Assembly: GCF_000091305.1 (NCBI RefSeq)
Contig: NC_013929.1
Coordinates: forward strand, 186,001-250,000
Length of the DNA stretch: 64,000 nt
DNA from: Streptomyces scabiei 87.22
GTDB lineage: Bacteria; Actinomycetota; Actinomycetes; Streptomycetales; Streptomycetaceae
Reading direction: 5' to 3'
Below are positions 1-7,408 of this stretch, one piece after another. The notes under the pieces were generated by a model. It was given only the letters and a program-made list of their open reading frames with translations, was not told where the DNA came from and searched no databases. The translations under genes and the position numbers were made by a program. Positions within the stretch are counted from its first letter, which is position 1; every line of letters starts with the position of its first letter.

Positions 1-1225
1 GGAAGAAGCCGTCACCGGTGAACTGAGCTCGGTCGCTCTCCTCGGCCCGGTAATAGCCGCGCACCGTGTAGGGGCCGCGGGTCAGCAGTTCCCCTTCCTC
101 GGCCGGCCCCGCCTCCTGGCCGTCCTCGCGGATCACCCGTGTCTCGTCGGCCGGTGCCAGGGGGCGGCCCTGCGTATGGAGGACGACGTTCTCGGGGTCG
201 TCGAGCCGCGTGTAGTTGAGCAGGCCCTCCGCCATGCCGTACACCTGCTGCAGGACACAGCCGAACCCCCCGGACACCCTGCGCGCCGTCCCGGGGGAGA
301 GCCTGGCCTCGCCGACCTGGAGCAGTTCGAGCGACCCCAGGTGGTGCGCGGTCCGCTCGGCGGCGTCGAGCCACAGCGACACCAGCGGCGGCGACAGCGA
401 GGTGACCGTCACGCCGGCGCTCTCGATCAGGGGGAAGCACAGTTCGGGGGTGGGTGCCATGGCCGGCACCACGGTGCCGCCCATGCGCAGCGTGCCCAGC
501 ACACCGGGGCACCCCAGGGCGAAGTTGTGGCCCATGGGCAGCGCGCACAGATAGCGGGTGTCCCTCCTGAACCCGCACAGCCGTGAGCTCTGGCGCAGCT
601 GGTACGCGTAGTCGGCATGCGTGCGCGGGACGAGCTTCGGCGGCCCGGAGGTGCCACCGGAGAGCAGGAAGAAGGCCACCTCCCGCGCGTCGGGCACCGG
701 CAGGTCCACCGGGTCCCCGTCGACCTCCGCGAGCGCCGCGAAGGGGCCCGGGTCGCCGGCCACGAGCACGTGCCGCAGCGTGACCGCGCCCGCCAGCACG
801 TCCTTGGCGATGATCCGGTAATCGCAGTCGAGCGCCTCGTCCGCGCAGACGTACATCACCGCTTCCGCGCTGTTGACGAGGTGGACGATCTCCGCCGCCC
901 GGTGCGCGGGATAGGCGAACACCGGCAGCGCCCCCAGCCGGAACAGGGCAATGCACAGCACCAAGAGCTCGACATCGTTGGGTAGTTGGACTACGACGCG
1001 GTCACCGGAACCGAGACCGAGGCCACGCAGTCCGGCGGCGAGCCGGTCCGCCGCCCGGTCCATCTCGCCGTAGGTCAGGGTGCGGGTGGCGGTGACGACC
1101 GCCGGCCTGTCCCGCGCGCCCGGGGCGGACATGGGCAGGCTGCCGAGAATCTCGTCGTTCCAGTACCCCCTGGCCCGGTAGTCGTCGGCGCACGGCTCGG
1201 GCCACGGCACGCAGCCCTCAAGCAT
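1..1225 (-). CDS. Aryl-AMP ligase, DhbE/salicylate-AMP ligase type (3' end outside window)
   Basis: Activates an aryl acid (2,3-dihydroxybenzoate or salicylate) as its adenylate for loading on an aryl carrier protein. The first 408 codons are present and open through the window edge. The start is the ATG whose product begins MLEGCVPWPEP, the usual N-terminus of the DhbE/EntE family. Visible motifs are the phosphate loop LSGGTSGPPKL near residue 190, the aromatic pocket GHNFALGCPG, and YGMAEGLLNYTRLDD. In characterised family members a Cys in the HNxxxxCPG motif and Leu in GLxNYTR go with salicylate, while Ser and Val go with 2,3-dihydroxybenzoate, so salicylate is my inference. A terminator at 1510-1539 separates it from the operon upstream. 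No other siderophore gene is visible because the window ends. Confidence 0.88.
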   Translation of the reverse strand, partial: MLEGCVPWPEPCADDYRARGYWNDEILGSLPMSAPGARDRPAVVTATRTLTYGEMDRAADRLAAGLRGLGLGSGDRVVVQLPNDVELLVLCIALFRLGALPVFAYPAHRAAEIVHLVNSAEAVMYVCADEALDCDYRIIAKDVLAGAVTLRHVLVAGDPGPFAALAEVDGDPVDLPVPDAREVAFFLLSGGTSGPPKLVPRTHADYAYQLRQSSRLCGFRRDTRYLCALPMGHNFALGCPGVLGTLRMGGTVVPAMAPTPELCFPLIESAGVTVTSLSPPLVSLWLDAAERTAHHLGSLELLQVGEARLSPGTARRVSGGFGCVLQQVYGMAEGLLNYTRLDDPENVVLHTQGRPLAPADETRVIREDGQEAGPAEEGELLTRGPYTVRGYYRAEESDRAQFTGDGFF

Positions 1226-1509
1226 GGTGCGCCCCGGCCCTCGGCACAGAAGTGCCCCGGTGGGTCCGTCGGTTGTGCCGTCCCGGCTTCTCGTACCGCG
1301 AGATGCCGAGAGCGCCGACCTCGCCCACGTGCTTCTCCACCCGCATGTCGCCGTGCCTCCCTCTGTCCGTCGGGGTCCCAAGGACCTGCGGCAGAGCAGC
1401 CTGACACCGGGGGTCTGGCGACTTTCTGTACGCGTTCTCCATAAGTCGTGCCCAGGGCCTGTGACCAGGGCGTCCGGGGGCATGGGACGGCCCGCGTCGC
1501 ACGGGGGCC

Positions 1510-1539
1510 GGGCGGTCGGCGCCGTGGCGCCGACCGCCC
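1510..1539 (-). terminator. Hairpin terminator of the peptide operon
   Basis: Perfect 14-bp inverted repeat (GGGCGGTCGGCGCC and its complement) with a 2-nt apparent loop, three bases beyond the GNAT stop codon. There is no long U-tract, which is common for actinomycete terminators. It marks the 3' end of the precursor-YcaO-MFS-GNAT unit and separates it from the aryl-AMP ligase. The 1226-1509 stretch between them holds no gene I can support. Confidence 0.7.
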
Positions 1540-1541
1540 GC

Positions 1542-2045
1542 TCAGGGCAGCGGCAGAGGGCGGGCGAGGAGTTCGACGCCGTGCGGCGGCCCGGCGAGTT
1601 CACCGGCCTTGGTCCAGCCCCACCGCCGGTACAGCTCGTGGGCCGGCGCCCGGGTCGACGCGGCCAACACGGCGTATCGCTCGGTGCGGTCGGTCAGCAG
1701 CGCCTCCAGCAGCGCCCGCCCGTGCCCACGGCCCCGCAACTCCCGTACGACGGCCAGCTCGTAGACGTAGAACAGCGGCCGGCGCAGCCGCTGCGGGGCG
1801 GGCGCGACGGCCCGCGGGTGCCACCAGTCCGCCTCCCGGCGCACGCCGTAGGCGAAGCCGCCCAGCGCGCCACCGTCCAGCACGGTCGTCACCGAGAAGC
1901 CGGGCAGGCGCGCGTGCTCGGCGTGCTGCGCGGCGAACGCGTCCGCCGCAGCCTCGTCCTCGTCGTACGGCGGCTCCCGGTAGACCCGGTGGTAGACGTC
2001 CCGGAACTCCTCGGGCCGGCACACCTCGGCCCTCGGTTCAGGCAT
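1542..2045 (-). CDS. GNAT family N-acetyltransferase (peptide operon)
   Basis: 167 residues. The acetyl-CoA binding region of GNAT enzymes is visible as VYELAVVRELRGRGHGRALLEALL around residues 92-116, with the R/Q-x-x-G-x-G/A motif as RGRGHG, followed by the typical C-terminal segment ending in ELYRRWGW. The gene overlaps the upstream MFS gene by 8 nt, so it is translationally coupled and the last gene before the terminator. In azole-containing peptide clusters such as goadsporin an acetyltransferase caps the N-terminus of the product; a cap on the peptide or self-protection by acetylation are both possible here (inference). Confidence 0.85.
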   Translation of the reverse strand: MPEPRAEVCRPEEFRDVYHRVYREPPYDEDEAAADAFAAQHAEHARLPGFSVTTVLDGGALGGFAYGVRREADWWHPRAVAPAPQRLRRPLFYVYELAVVRELRGRGHGRALLEALLTDRTERYAVLAASTRAPAHELYRRWGWTKAGELAGPPHGVELLARPLPLP

Positions 2046-3294
2046 CGGCGGGCTCCCGTACGGCGTGCGCGGGCAGCACCCGGTCCAGCCGGGCCAGCAC
2101 CACGACCGCGGCGAGACAGCACAGGCCCAGCGCGAGCCACGGCAACCCCGGTCCGCGCACCAGCAGCCAGGTGAACGCCGTGGGCGCCAGCACCCGGGCC
2201 AGGCTCCACATCAGCTCCTCCAGTCCCAGATAGCGCCCGCGCACCCGCTCGGCGGCGATCGCCACGGTCAGCGCGCTGCTGGTGGGCGCCTGGAGCAGCT
2301 CGGCCGCGGTGAACACGACCATGCCGATGACGAGGGCGCCGAACGCCACCACCGGCCGGCCGGTGGGCACCGCCGCGAACAGGGCGAAGGACACGGCCCA
2401 CAGGGCCGCCGCGGTCTGTAGCACCCGGGGCCTGCGGCGCCGCTCGACCGCCCTGGCCACCAGGGTCTGCGCCAGCACCACCAGCACGGTGTTGATCGCG
2501 AACAGCGTGCCCGGCTGCCATGCGGGCAGCCCGCGCGCGTCGATGACGTAGGCGCTCAGCAGCACGGTGAGCGCGAGGTCGCACAGCGCGAACACGCCGA
2601 CGGTGACCAGGACACCGAGGAACGCCCGGTCGGCGAGCACCTCCCGGTACCCGGCGCGCGGCATGGCCGGACCGTGCGCGGCCGGCGTCGGGCCGCCGAC
2701 GGCGGGCTCGGCGGACCGGCGCCAGGTCCCGACCAGAACGGCCGCGACAAGGAAGGACACCGCGTTGAGCACCACCACGGCGGTATAGCCGCCGGTGCCG
2801 CCCCAGCCGACCAGCGCGCCGCCGAGGAGCCCGCCGGTACCGATCCCGACATTGCGCAGCGCCCGCTCCATCGCGTACCAGCGCGCCCGCTGCCCCTCGT
2901 CGGCGACCTGCGCCACCAGGGAGGCGGCGGCGGGCCGGAACTGGCTCTCGCCCCACAGCGTGACCGTGACCAGCGCGACGAGCTGCCACGGCGCGTCCGT
3001 GAAGACGTAGCCGGTGAAGGTCAGCACGCGGACCAGGTTGCTCGCGACGACCACCCGCCGCGGCCCGATCCAGTCGATCAGCGGGCCGGCCAGCGGCCCG
3101 GCGGGCAGGGAGAGCAGCGCGGCGGCCGACAGCATCAGGCCGACCGTGGTCAGTGCGATGCCCTTGTCCGTGTGGAAGTACACGACGGCGAACGGCAGGA
3201 AGAGGCCGGTGCCCAGGGCGTCCACGACCTGGGCGACGATCAGCGGCCCGCGTCCGCGGGCGTTCGGCAGACCGAGTGTGTCGATGACGGCCAT
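2038..3294 (-). CDS. MFS transporter (probable exporter of the peptide product)
   Basis: 418 residues with about 12 hydrophobic segments and an MFS-type loop between helices 2 and 3 (LAGPLIDWIGPRR). It starts 9 nt after the YcaO stop and overlaps the GNAT gene by 8 nt, so all three are co-transcribed. The family moves small molecules by proton antiport across the cytoplasmic membrane. In this setting it most likely exports the modified peptide or gives self-resistance; that role is inferred from position only, since MFS sequence does not show the substrate. Confidence 0.85.
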   Translation of the reverse strand: MAVIDTLGLPNARGRGPLIVAQVVDALGTGLFLPFAVVYFHTDKGIALTTVGLMLSAAALLSLPAGPLAGPLIDWIGPRRVVVASNLVRVLTFTGYVFTDAPWQLVALVTVTLWGESQFRPAAASLVAQVADEGQRARWYAMERALRNVGIGTGGLLGGALVGWGGTGGYTAVVVLNAVSFLVAAVLVGTWRRSAEPAVGGPTPAAHGPAMPRAGYREVLADRAFLGVLVTVGVFALCDLALTVLLSAYVIDARGLPAWQPGTLFAINTVLVVLAQTLVARAVERRRRPRVLQTAAALWAVSFALFAAVPTGRPVVAFGALVIGMVVFTAAELLQAPTSSALTVAIAAERVRGRYLGLEELMWSLARVLAPTAFTWLLVRGPGLPWLALGLCCLAAVVVLARLDRVLPAHAVREPADA

Positions 3295-3303
3295 CGGTGT
3301 CTC

Positions 3304-5472
3304 CTACGCGTGCGGCAGCGGAAAGTGGTTGAGCTCCTCCTCGGCCGGCGGCTCCGGCCGCCAGCCGAGCCGGACGGCCGCGTCGGCGATCCGCCCACCG
3401 CCCCACATCGGCATGCCGGCGGGGAAGTTGGACACCAGGCCGGGCACGATGGTGTGCGCGGCGCTGAAGCCGGCCGCCTCCACGTCACAGGTGGTCAGAT
3501 CGACGCTGATCACCTCGAAGCCGCGCGCCTCGACCCGTTCCCGGTAGGCCGCCAGGCTTCGCTCCGGGAGCGCCGGGAGCCCGTCCCAGGAACCGGTGGG
3601 CAGGTCCCGAACCCAGGGGGCCACCCGCTCCCCGGCCCGCGGGTCGAGGTGGAGCTGCTGCTGGCACAGCAGGTCCCGGACGTCGACGAAGTCCGCGCGA
3701 TAGGAGTCGAGATAGCGCCGGTCCGCGCGGTACGGCTTGAGGTTGCCCAGGTGCGGCAGCTGCTCCTGGCCCTCCGCCAGCGCCTTGTCGTTGTCGAGGT
3801 AGTGGCATGTGTGGTGCAGGGTGAACCCTTCGGCGAGCGCCTTCTCGGCCGCTTGCAGCGCGTCGGGCCGGGCGGCGAACCCGATGGTCAGCCGGCGGTT
3901 CGCCCGGTCGGACACGGCCGCGGCAAGCACCGGGACGTCGAACTCGTTGTCGAGATGGATCAGGGTGATGTCGTAGGCGTCCAGGCTGTCGTGGACCAGC
4001 TCATGGATCCGCTCGGGCATCGGAAGCCGGGGCAGGCGGGGCGTGTTGGCCCACCACAGCATGGTGGTGTCCCGCTCGATCACCTCCTCCAGTCCCGAGG
4101 TGACGGCCTGCTCCTGCGTCACCCCGGCCGCCACCCCGGCCACCAGAGGGTCGGAGTAGGCGACCGGGTCGTGCTCCCCGTGGGCGACCAGGAAGGCCGG
4201 CACCCACACCGGCTCCCCCGTGGTCCACGACCGGCCCTCGACCCAGGCGCACTCCGAGTCGGTGGTAAGCGGGACGAAGGGGAAGCCGTCGCTGAGGTAC
4301 TGCCGCCGCGAGTACAGGTGCAGTCGGCGCGGGTCGAGCGCGGGCACCCCGGCCCTGCGCAGCGCGGTGTAGCTGCCGACGCGGAGCCGGTCCTGCGGCA
4401 GCCGGCTGCCGCAGTAGCGTTCGACCGCCTCGCCCACGGCGCTGCGGCGGGCACCGTCGAAGCCGGACCATGAGGTGCCGAACGCCTGCCGGTCGTTGGG
4501 CCAGTCGGCGACCCGCCGCATGTCGGCGACGTCGACCGCACACGCGCGCAGCCGGGCCGGCATGCCGGGCAGCGGGGCCAGTTCCTGGACACCGGTGACC
4601 ACGCCCACCTGGTCGTCCACGAGCAGGTCCGCCTCGGCGTCGCCCCGTGTCACGGGCCGGGGCCGGGTCGGTACCGGCAGCACGGTGCGGTGGATCCGGC
4701 CGAAGCCGCGCGCGTCGAGCTCGACCTCGTCCCCTCCCGCGCCCTCCGCGACCCAGCGCTCCAGATACGCGCCGAGCTGTGCGGCCACCCAGCGGGCGTC
4801 AGCGCCGCTCGGCGGACCGCCGGCCGGTTCGTCCGCGTCCCGCACGGCCGCCACCACCCGCGGATCGGGCGCGGCGGCGAGCCGACGCTCCAGTACGTCC
4901 GTGAAGTCGGCCGTCAGGCCGGGTGTGACCGCCGGTCCGAGGAGCGCACGGCCGCGTTCCCGGCGCAGCGGCAGCCAGCGCAGTCCGAGGCCGGCGCAGA
5001 GCTCGTCGAGGCGGGCGAGTTCCTTGTGGGCGGGGTGGGCGAAGGCGGCGACGAGCACGGTGTCGCGGGTGTCGACGCCGCTGAGGTCCCCGGGGGCGGG
5101 CTCGACGCGCGCGTAGCCGACCGGTTCGAGCGCGTGGGCGATCGGGGCGGTCAGTTCGGGGACGCCGGTGAGCAGGACGGTGGTGCGGGCGAGTCCGGCC
5201 GCCCGGTCGGCGTCCTCGGTGGCCCGGGCCGGACGCAGAGATCCGTCGTGGAGCAGGACGTCGACCACCTCGGCGTATTCCGGTGCCATTCCGGAAAGCA
5301 GCTCGGACCGCGTCCTGGTCCCGTCACAGCGGGCCGCCCAGGAGCGGAACTCGGAAGGGGGAGCGGAAATATAGAACTGCCCGCCGTTCACGGTCACAAG
5401 AAAGCACAGGTCCCGCTCGATGTCGTAGATCTCCACGTCCACGAGTCGCAAGGTGACGCCGTCCGCTGACAT
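3304..5472 (-). CDS. Fused TOMM cyclodehydratase (RRE + E1-like domain + YcaO)
   Basis: 722 residues. YcaO enzymes use ATP to activate a backbone amide, usually to turn Cys, Ser or Thr into azolines. Residues 1-90 resemble the PqqD-like leader-binding RRE, 95-240 an E1/ThiF-like domain without visible CxxC zinc pairs, and from about 290 to the end a YcaO domain. ATP/Mg-binding patterns are SAVGEAVERY (344-353) and SGLEEVIERD (459-468). The protein ends HFPLPHA, the proline-rich tail typical of azoline-forming YcaO proteins. An RBS (GAGGA) precedes the ATG. No flavin dehydrogenase gene lies nearby, so any rings made would stay as azolines unless an enzyme elsewhere oxidises them. It lies 90 nt downstream of the short repeat peptide gene, which is its likely substrate. 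Confidence 0.93.
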   Translation of the reverse strand: MSADGVTLRLVDVEIYDIERDLCFLVTVNGGQFYISAPPSEFRSWAARCDGTRTRSELLSGMAPEYAEVVDVLLHDGSLRPARATEDADRAAGLARTTVLLTGVPELTAPIAHALEPVGYARVEPAPGDLSGVDTRDTVLVAAFAHPAHKELARLDELCAGLGLRWLPLRRERGRALLGPAVTPGLTADFTDVLERRLAAAPDPRVVAAVRDADEPAGGPPSGADARWVAAQLGAYLERWVAEGAGGDEVELDARGFGRIHRTVLPVPTRPRPVTRGDAEADLLVDDQVGVVTGVQELAPLPGMPARLRACAVDVADMRRVADWPNDRQAFGTSWSGFDGARRSAVGEAVERYCGSRLPQDRLRVGSYTALRRAGVPALDPRRLHLYSRRQYLSDGFPFVPLTTDSECAWVEGRSWTTGEPVWVPAFLVAHGEHDPVAYSDPLVAGVAAGVTQEQAVTSGLEEVIERDTTMLWWANTPRLPRLPMPERIHELVHDSLDAYDITLIHLDNEFDVPVLAAAVSDRANRRLTIGFAARPDALQAAEKALAEGFTLHHTCHYLDNDKALAEGQEQLPHLGNLKPYRADRRYLDSYRADFVDVRDLLCQQQLHLDPRAGERVAPWVRDLPTGSWDGLPALPERSLAAYRERVEARGFEVISVDLTTCDVEAAGFSAAHTIVPGLVSNFPAGMPMWGGGRIADAAVRLGWRPEPPAEEELNHFPLPHA

Positions 5473-5508
5473 ATCAGTCCTCGTCGCCGGAATCGATACT
5501 GCAAAAGG

Positions 5509-5539
5509 CCACGGTCCCGGGTGCCACCCGGGACCGTGG
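5509..5539 (-). terminator. Hairpin between precursor and YcaO genes (attenuator-type terminator)
   Basis: Perfect 14-bp inverted repeat, CCACGGTCCCGGGT with loop GCC. On the minus strand it is followed by CCTTTTGC, a short U-run, so it can act as an intrinsic terminator. It sits between the 39-residue precursor gene and the 722-residue enzyme gene. Partial termination here would give much more precursor transcript than enzyme transcript, an arrangement seen in many ribosomal peptide operons. Confidence 0.75.
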
Positions 5540-5562
5540 CAGGTTGACCTAGCAGGTCAAAG

Positions 5563-5682
5563 TCACTTGACCACCGAGCGGTTGTGGACAACAGCTCGGT
5601 TGTGCACCACCGCGCGATTGTGGACGACCGCACGGTTGTGCACGACGGCGCAGATGACGTTGGCCTTGACGGTGGAAATCAT
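5563..5682 (-). CDS. Putative RiPP precursor with VVHNRA hexapeptide repeats
   Basis: 39 residues. After a 12-residue N-terminal part (MISTVKANVICA) come three exact VVHNRA units, a fourth ending in Ser (VVHNRS), and a VVK tail. A strong RBS, GAGAGGA, lies 7 nt before the ATG; an in-frame ATG at 5697 lacks one. The four units differ at many third codon positions yet only one change alters the protein (Ala to Ser), so the peptide, not the DNA, is conserved. It is the first gene of the unit, followed by a hairpin and the fused YcaO enzyme. The only heterocyclisable residues are Ser3, Thr4, Cys11 and Ser36. I do not recognise this precursor family. The reverse strand is also open here but has no RBS and points away from the operon. 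Confidence 0.8.
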   Translation of the reverse strand: MISTVKANVICAVVHNRAVVHNRAVVHNRAVVHNRSVVK

Positions 5683-5732
5683 TGAATTTCCTCTCATCGA
5701 TCGGTCGCTGACGTAAATTACGATACCGACTT

Positions 5733-5769
5733 TCCATGGAGCAGCCTAGATGAATCATGCATCCATGGA
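5733..5769. promoter_or_regulatory. AT-rich leader with two TCCATGGA palindromes
   Basis: Two copies of the 8-bp palindrome TCCATGGA (5733-5740 and 5762-5769), 29 bp centre to centre, lie 50-87 bp upstream of the precursor start in a stretch of clearly lower GC than its surroundings. The second is within ATCCATGGAT and flanked by ATGCAT. The spacing near three helical turns fits a dimeric regulator, and the AT-richness fits the promoter. No -35/-10 pair stands out, and no regulator gene belongs to the operon, so this is a tentative call. Confidence 0.35.
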
Positions 5770-5860
5770 TATGCATAATTCACGGCCGCGCCGAATTCGG
5801 TGGAGAAATTTCCGCCATAGCGGGCGGACCGGGCCCCGGCGAACCGGGAAATGCCCTGAG

Positions 5861-7333
5861 TCAGCCCGCGGCCCGCTCGGGTGCGGCCGGCTCGGGCACG
5901 CTCTCCGGCCCCCCGACCGGCTCGTCGGGCCGCCGCAGGACGGCGAGCGCGATGATCACGCCGACGACCAGCAGCGCGGCACTCAGGTTCAGACCGAGGG
6001 CGTACCCGTCGTTGAGGGCCATCGGCGTGACGGAGTGGCCGGAGCGGTGCTCGGCCGCGGTGCCGAGGGCGGCGAGCCCCAGCGAGGCTCCGATCTGCCG
6101 GGAGCTGTTGAGCAGGCCGGAGGCGGTGCCGGTCTCCGCGGGCGCGACGCCGACGGTGGCGGTGGACACGAGCGGTCCGAGGCAGAGGCCGAAACCCACG
6201 CTTGCGGCGATCGACGGCCCGAGAACGTCGGTGAGGAAGCCGCCGTCGGGGCGGATGAGGCCGAACCAGGCGAACCCGAGCGCGGTGAGCAGGCCGCCGA
6301 GGACCATCAGGGTGCGGGGGGCCACCTTGTAGCCGAGCTTGATCGCGAGCACGGAACCGACGACCACGCCGAGGGCGAACGGCAGGAACATCAGTCCGGT
6401 TTCGGCGGCCCCCTTGCCGAGGACCCGCTGCAGGTAGAGCGACATGAAGTAGAACGCCGAGGCCATCGCCGCCCCCACCAGCAGGTTGTAGCTGTTGGCG
6501 CCCGCCACCGACCGGTTGGCGAACAGGCCGAGCCGGACCAGCGGTTCGCGGGCGGTGGTCCGCTCGACCCAGACGAAGGCGGCGAGCAGCACCACGGAGA
6601 CCGCCAGGGTGCTCAGGGTGATCGTCGAGGTCCAGCCGTGCTGATCGGTGCGCACGACACCGAAGACCAGCAGGCCCAGGCCACCCGTCGCCAGGACGGC
6701 GCCGAGCACGTCGGGACGCCCGGCGCGCCCGGTCGGCCGGGTGTCGACGATGCCGCGCCAGGCCATGGCCAGGGCCACGGTGGCCATCGGCACGTTGACG
6801 AACATCACCCAGCGCCAGCCGGCGTACTCGGTGAGCAGACCACCGGCCAGGACGCCCAGGGCGCCACCGGCGGCGTTCATCGCGCTCCACGCCCCGAACG
6901 CCTTCACCCGGGCCTTGCCCGTCGGGAATGTCGCGGTCAGCAGTGCCAGCGCGGCCGGGGCGAGCGCGGCGGCCCCGATGCCCTGCGCGGCACGGGCGCC
7001 GACCAGCTGGCCGGGCGCCTGGGCGAAGCCGCCGAGCAGCGAGGCGAGACCGAACAGGCCCAGCCCGAACAGCAGGACCCGCTTGCGGCCGTAGCGGTCG
7101 GCTGCTTTGCCCCCCAGCAGCAGCAGCCCGCCGAAGGTCAGCGCGTAGGCATGGATCACCCAGGTCAGGCCGACGGCGCTGAAGCCGAGGCCGGCGGCGA
7201 TCTCGGGGAGACCGACGTTCACGACCGACAGGTCCAGCGACACCATGAACTGCACGACGGCCACCGCGGCGAGCGTGAGCCCTGGACGGGCGACGGGACT
7301 TCCCGTCGCGTTCTCCTTCGTCCCGTTCATCAT
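5861..7333 (-). CDS. DHA2-type MFS multidrug efflux transporter
   Basis: 490 residues, about 14 membrane segments. The N-terminal half has the DHA2/EmrB-QacA signatures: SLDLSVVNVGLPEI in helix 1, GGKAADRYGRKRVLLFG in the 2-3 loop and the antiporter motif GGALGVLAGGLLTEYAGWRWVMF near residue 150. Members export drugs in exchange for protons. It is divergent from a TetR repressor with a shared palindromic operator, which is the common self-regulated efflux arrangement. The gene ends 180 nt upstream of the peptide precursor gene; whether it serves that product is unknown. The ATG at 7333 or the next codon may be the start. Confidence 0.9.
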   Translation of the reverse strand: MMNGTKENATGSPVARPGLTLAAVAVVQFMVSLDLSVVNVGLPEIAAGLGFSAVGLTWVIHAYALTFGGLLLLGGKAADRYGRKRVLLFGLGLFGLASLLGGFAQAPGQLVGARAAQGIGAAALAPAALALLTATFPTGKARVKAFGAWSAMNAAGGALGVLAGGLLTEYAGWRWVMFVNVPMATVALAMAWRGIVDTRPTGRAGRPDVLGAVLATGGLGLLVFGVVRTDQHGWTSTITLSTLAVSVVLLAAFVWVERTTAREPLVRLGLFANRSVAGANSYNLLVGAAMASAFYFMSLYLQRVLGKGAAETGLMFLPFALGVVVGSVLAIKLGYKVAPRTLMVLGGLLTALGFAWFGLIRPDGGFLTDVLGPSIAASVGFGLCLGPLVSTATVGVAPAETGTASGLLNSSRQIGASLGLAALGTAAEHRSGHSVTPMALNDGYALGLNLSAALLVVGVIIALAVLRRPDEPVGGPESVPEPAAPERAAG

Positions 7334-7358
7334 CGTGGACTCCCTTCCCCTGGAGAGC

Positions 7359-7394
7359 GCTGCTACTTTAGGAACACGTTCCGAAAGTAGCAGC
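7359..7394. promoter_or_regulatory. Probable TetR operator between efflux pump and repressor
   Basis: Inverted repeat of 36 bp: arms GCTGCTACTTT and AAAGTAGCAGC enclose a second palindrome GGAAC-AC-GTTCC. It lies 26 bp before the efflux gene and 15 bp before the TetR start, so a bound dimer would block both promoters. The repeat is directly visible; the assignment to the neighbouring TetR protein follows from the usual arrangement of such pairs. Confidence 0.75.
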
Positions 7395-7408
7395 GAGGAG
7401 CCCCTGCT

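Noticed and set aside
1218..1502. Minus-strand 94-codon frame before the aryl-AMP ligase
   Set aside because: No RBS, Arg/Pro/His-rich shadow composition and no family resemblance.
5453..5716. Plus-strand frame with TTARLC/TTARLW repeats opposite the precursor gene
   Set aside because: It is the antisense reading of the VVHNRA repeats, lacks an RBS and runs against the operon; synonymous variation fits the minus-strand reading.
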